Below are positions 5,338 to 7,096 of a stretch of 7,096 nt of DNA, piece after piece. A program made the translations under genes and the position numbers. Numbering within the stretch: the first letter of the stretch is position 1; each line of letters starts with the position of its first letter. Source of the DNA: Candidatus Omnitrophota bacterium (lineage in GTDB: Bacteria; Omnitrophota; Gorgyraeia; Velamenicoccales; JABMQK01); contig JAQTPJ010000043.1 of NCBI GenBank assembly GCA_028712915.1, forward strand, positions 1 to 7,096. Direction: 5' to 3'. The notes below the pieces were generated by a model. That model was not told where the DNA came from. It saw only the letters and a list, made by a program, of their open reading frames with translations, and did no database searches.

Positions 5338-6403
5338 GGAGAATTTCTTTATATCAAAACCGGATTTTGCTGATTTCATAAAAGAAATCTCGCGCGATTT
5401 CGTTACGTTTTATTTAAAAGAGAAACCTGCCCGGTTTGATTGGAAACAAGGCAAAAGGAAATTGCTTTATTGGCAAAAGTACGATGATAACCTTGAAGGC
5501 TTGTCTCTTTCTGGCGTGAGGGCTCAGGATTCCCTGAAGCAGTTTGTTTTTTCCTGCAAAGAAAAAGTATCGGATGATTTCAGCGACCCCAAGAACAGAA
5601 AGAAGCCGGTTTTATTGGTCGGCGCGAAGAATTGCGATTTGCAGGGGTTGGATATTACTGATTTCGTGTTTACGCAGGGGGATTTCAAGGACCCTTTCTA
5701 CATAAAGAAAAGACAGGATATGTTTATTATCGCTTCTGACTGCGCTAATCCTTTGGAAACATGTTTTTGCCTGGCTTTAGATATTAATCCCTACCCGGAG
5801 AAAAATTACGACTTGGGCCTTTGCGATATTAAAGACGGCTATATAGTTGAGGTGGCGACCCAGAGGGCGAGAAATTATATCGCTGAGTATAAGAACAAAT
5901 TCAGCCTGGCTAGCAACGCGCAGCTGCAGAGAAAGAGAGATATCAGGGATACCGCATCTTCGGATGTGGCATTTAATATCTCTAAATACGGCGTCCCGCG
6001 CAAGAATGAACTCCAGGGCGTTGTAGAGAAGTGCTTTGATTCTCAGATCTGGAAAGACGAAGCCAAGACATGCGTTGAATGCGGCAGCTGTAATTTTATC
6101 TGCCCTACCTGCCACTGTTTCTTTTTAGGCGACAGCAAAGAAGAGAATAAAAATATCAGGCGTAAGATTTGGGATGCCTGCCTTTATAAAGATTTTGCGG
6201 TTGTTGCGGGCGGGGCAAATCCGCGCAAGCGTTTATTCCAGAGGCTGCGCAACCGTTATGATAAGAAATTCGCTTTTTTCCCTAATACGTTAGGGATTAT
6301 CGCCTGCACCGGATGCGGCAGGTGTATAAGCGGATGCCCCGGGAAGATAGATATCAGAAGGATATTAAAGAATATGGCGGCAGAAGCAAAGGCGGCGGTG
6401 TAA
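5336..6403 (+). CDS. hydB: Cytoplasmic [NiFe] hydrogenase/sulfhydrogenase beta subunit (4Fe-4S dicluster, HydB-like)
   Basis: A 355-residue iron-sulphur protein that passes electrons between the hydrogenase small subunit and the flavin subunit. The C-terminal third holds two ferredoxin-type cluster motifs: C246-x2-C249-x2-C252-x3-C256, followed by C259 and C261, and C324-x2-C327-x2-C330-x3-C334-P. The N-terminal half carries the family pattern GAKNCDLQGL (C100) and SDCANPLETCFC (C136, C143, C145), which gives four more cysteines in a conserved setting. There is no signal peptide, so it is cytoplasmic. The last base of its stop codon is the first base of the next gene's ATG (TAATG), as is common for subunits made in fixed ratio. 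The homologous AsrA subunit of anaerobic sulphite reductase is the main alternative; the hypA and rex neighbours favour a group 3b-type hydrogenase. The start follows a weak purine-rich site (AGAAGA, 5325-5330). Confidence 0.88.
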   Translation: MENFFISKPDFADFIKEISRDFVTFYLKEKPARFDWKQGKRKLLYWQKYDDNLEGLSLSGVRAQDSLKQFVFSCKEKVSDDFSDPKNRKKPVLLVGAKNCDLQGLDITDFVFTQGDFKDPFYIKKRQDMFIIASDCANPLETCFCLALDINPYPEKNYDLGLCDIKDGYIVEVATQRARNYIAEYKNKFSLASNAQLQRKRDIRDTASSDVAFNISKYGVPRKNELQGVVEKCFDSQIWKDEAKTCVECGSCNFICPTCHCFFLGDSKEENKNIRRKIWDACLYKDFAVVAGGANPRKRLFQRLRNRYDKKFAFFPNTLGIIACTGCGRCISGCPGKIDIRRILKNMAAEAKAAV

Positions 6404-7096
6404 TGGAAAATAATCCCTACAATCCCGTCAAAGTAAAATTAATAGATATTATTGAGGAGAGCCAGACCATAAAGACCTTTGTGTTTAATAACACAAACGG
6501 AGGGTTTTCGTTTAAGACAGGGCAGTTTGTGGAATTATACGTTCCCGGGCTGGGAGAGGCTCCGTTTACGCCTTCATCCAACCCGGCGGTTAAAGAGCAA
6601 TTTGATATTACCATCATGAAGGCGGGTAAAGTTACGCAGAAACTGCATTCCCTGGAAAAGAATATAGAATTGGGCGTAAGGGGCCCGTATGGCAAAGGTT
6701 ATCCTTTACAGGATTTTAAAGGCAAAGAAATATATATCGTCGGCGGCGGAGTAGGCCTGGCGCCTTTGCGCAGTTTGTTGTTCGCTTTACTGAACAATAA
6801 AGGAGATTACAAGAAGATTATGCTGCGCTACGGCGCGCGTTCCCCCAAAGATATCATTTATAAAGATTTGGTTAAGGAATGGCAGGATGGAAAAGACATA
6901 GATATGAAACTCACAGTGGATGTGTGCGATGATTCATGGAAGGGCAACGTCGGAGTTGTTACGACAATTTTGAATAAAAGCGACGTAAATACTGAGAATG
7001 CCGTGGCTATTGTCTGCGGGCCGCCCATAATGATGAAATTCGCCACTTTCAAACTTATAGAAATCGGTTTTAAGGACAGCCAGATTTATCTTTCCA
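6403..7096 (+). CDS. hydG: Hydrogenase/sulfhydrogenase gamma subunit, FAD/NAD(P)-binding reductase (3' partial)
   Basis: The frame opens at ATG 6403, overlapping the beta-subunit stop, and remains open to the window end (231 codons). It belongs to the ferredoxin-NADP reductase fold. The flavin domain shows FKTGQFVELYVPG (37-49), APFTPSSNP (53-61) and VRGPYGKGYPL (92-102). The NAD(P) domain shows YIVGGGVGLAPLRS (111-124), RYGARSPKDIIY (142-153) and VCGPPIMM (204-211). In this family a C-terminal [2Fe-2S] cysteine cluster follows at about residues 235-280, beyond the window. The protein exchanges electrons between NAD(P)H and the beta subunit clusters. Homologues include AsrB of sulphite reductase, so final naming depends on the genes to the right, where small and large hydrogenase subunits would be expected. 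The symbol refers to the sulfhydrogenase gamma subunit, not the radical-SAM [FeFe] maturase of the same name. Confidence 0.88.
   Translation, partial: MENNPYNPVKVKLIDIIEESQTIKTFVFNNTNGGFSFKTGQFVELYVPGLGEAPFTPSSNPAVKEQFDITIMKAGKVTQKLHSLEKNIELGVRGPYGKGYPLQDFKGKEIYIVGGGVGLAPLRSLLFALLNNKGDYKKIMLRYGARSPKDIIYKDLVKEWQDGKDIDMKLTVDVCDDSWKGNVGVVTTILNKSDVNTENAVAIVCGPPIMMKFATFKLIEIGFKDSQIYLS

Noticed and set aside
6417..7052. Minus-strand open frames opposite the gamma-subunit gene
   Set aside because: The + strand translation shows clear flavin and NAD(P)-binding motifs through the whole stretch, so these are shadow frames.

Overview
The window looks like chromosomal DNA from an uncultured anaerobic bacterium. 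Every convincing gene is on the + strand, genes are tightly packed, the standard genetic code works throughout, and Shine-Dalgarno sites are present. A candidate phylum such as Omnitrophota is my guess from gene style and gene mix, with low confidence; nothing in the sequence fixes the taxon. The anaerobic lifestyle is better supported, because the right half encodes a redox sensor, a nickel-insertion protein and two electron-transfer subunits of a cytoplasmic NAD(P)-linked [NiFe] hydrogenase.

Left part (1-2688): the 3' end of a gene for a long coiled-coil protein with an acidic, proline-rich tail, followed 17 bases later by a complete SF1A (UvrD/Rep/PcrA-type) DNA helicase. Middle part (2689-4203): an intergenic stretch with two separate perfect 14-bp inverted repeats, then a PolB-type 3'-5' exonuclease (best start 2835, not the longer upstream GTG), then a histidine-rich polytopic membrane protein of unknown function with a strong ribosome binding site and a GTG start.

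Right part (4204-7096): a new transcription unit. A near-consensus sigma-70 promoter (TTGACA, 17-bp spacer, TAAAAT) is followed by an 18-bp palindrome matching the Rex operator at 12 of 14 half-site positions. Then come rex, hypA, the hydrogenase beta subunit (two 4Fe-4S clusters) and the start of the gamma subunit (FAD/NAD(P) reductase, cut by the window end). Spacings are 1 base (rex-hypA), 73 bases (hypA-beta) and a TAATG overlap (beta-gamma). The simplest reading is a Rex-autoregulated hydrogenase operon: Rex senses NADH/NAD+ and represses its own operon until NADH accumulates, HypA delivers nickel to the catalytic subunit, and the beta and gamma subunits carry electrons between the NiFe site and NAD(P)H. 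The small and large hydrogenase subunits would be expected just beyond the right edge.

The most unusual local structure is a 17-bp perfect direct repeat (5249-5265 and 5321-5337). One copy spans the end of hypA and the other ends in the start codon of the next gene, enclosing 55 bp of very AT-rich DNA. I found no CRISPR array, transposase, tRNA or rRNA.
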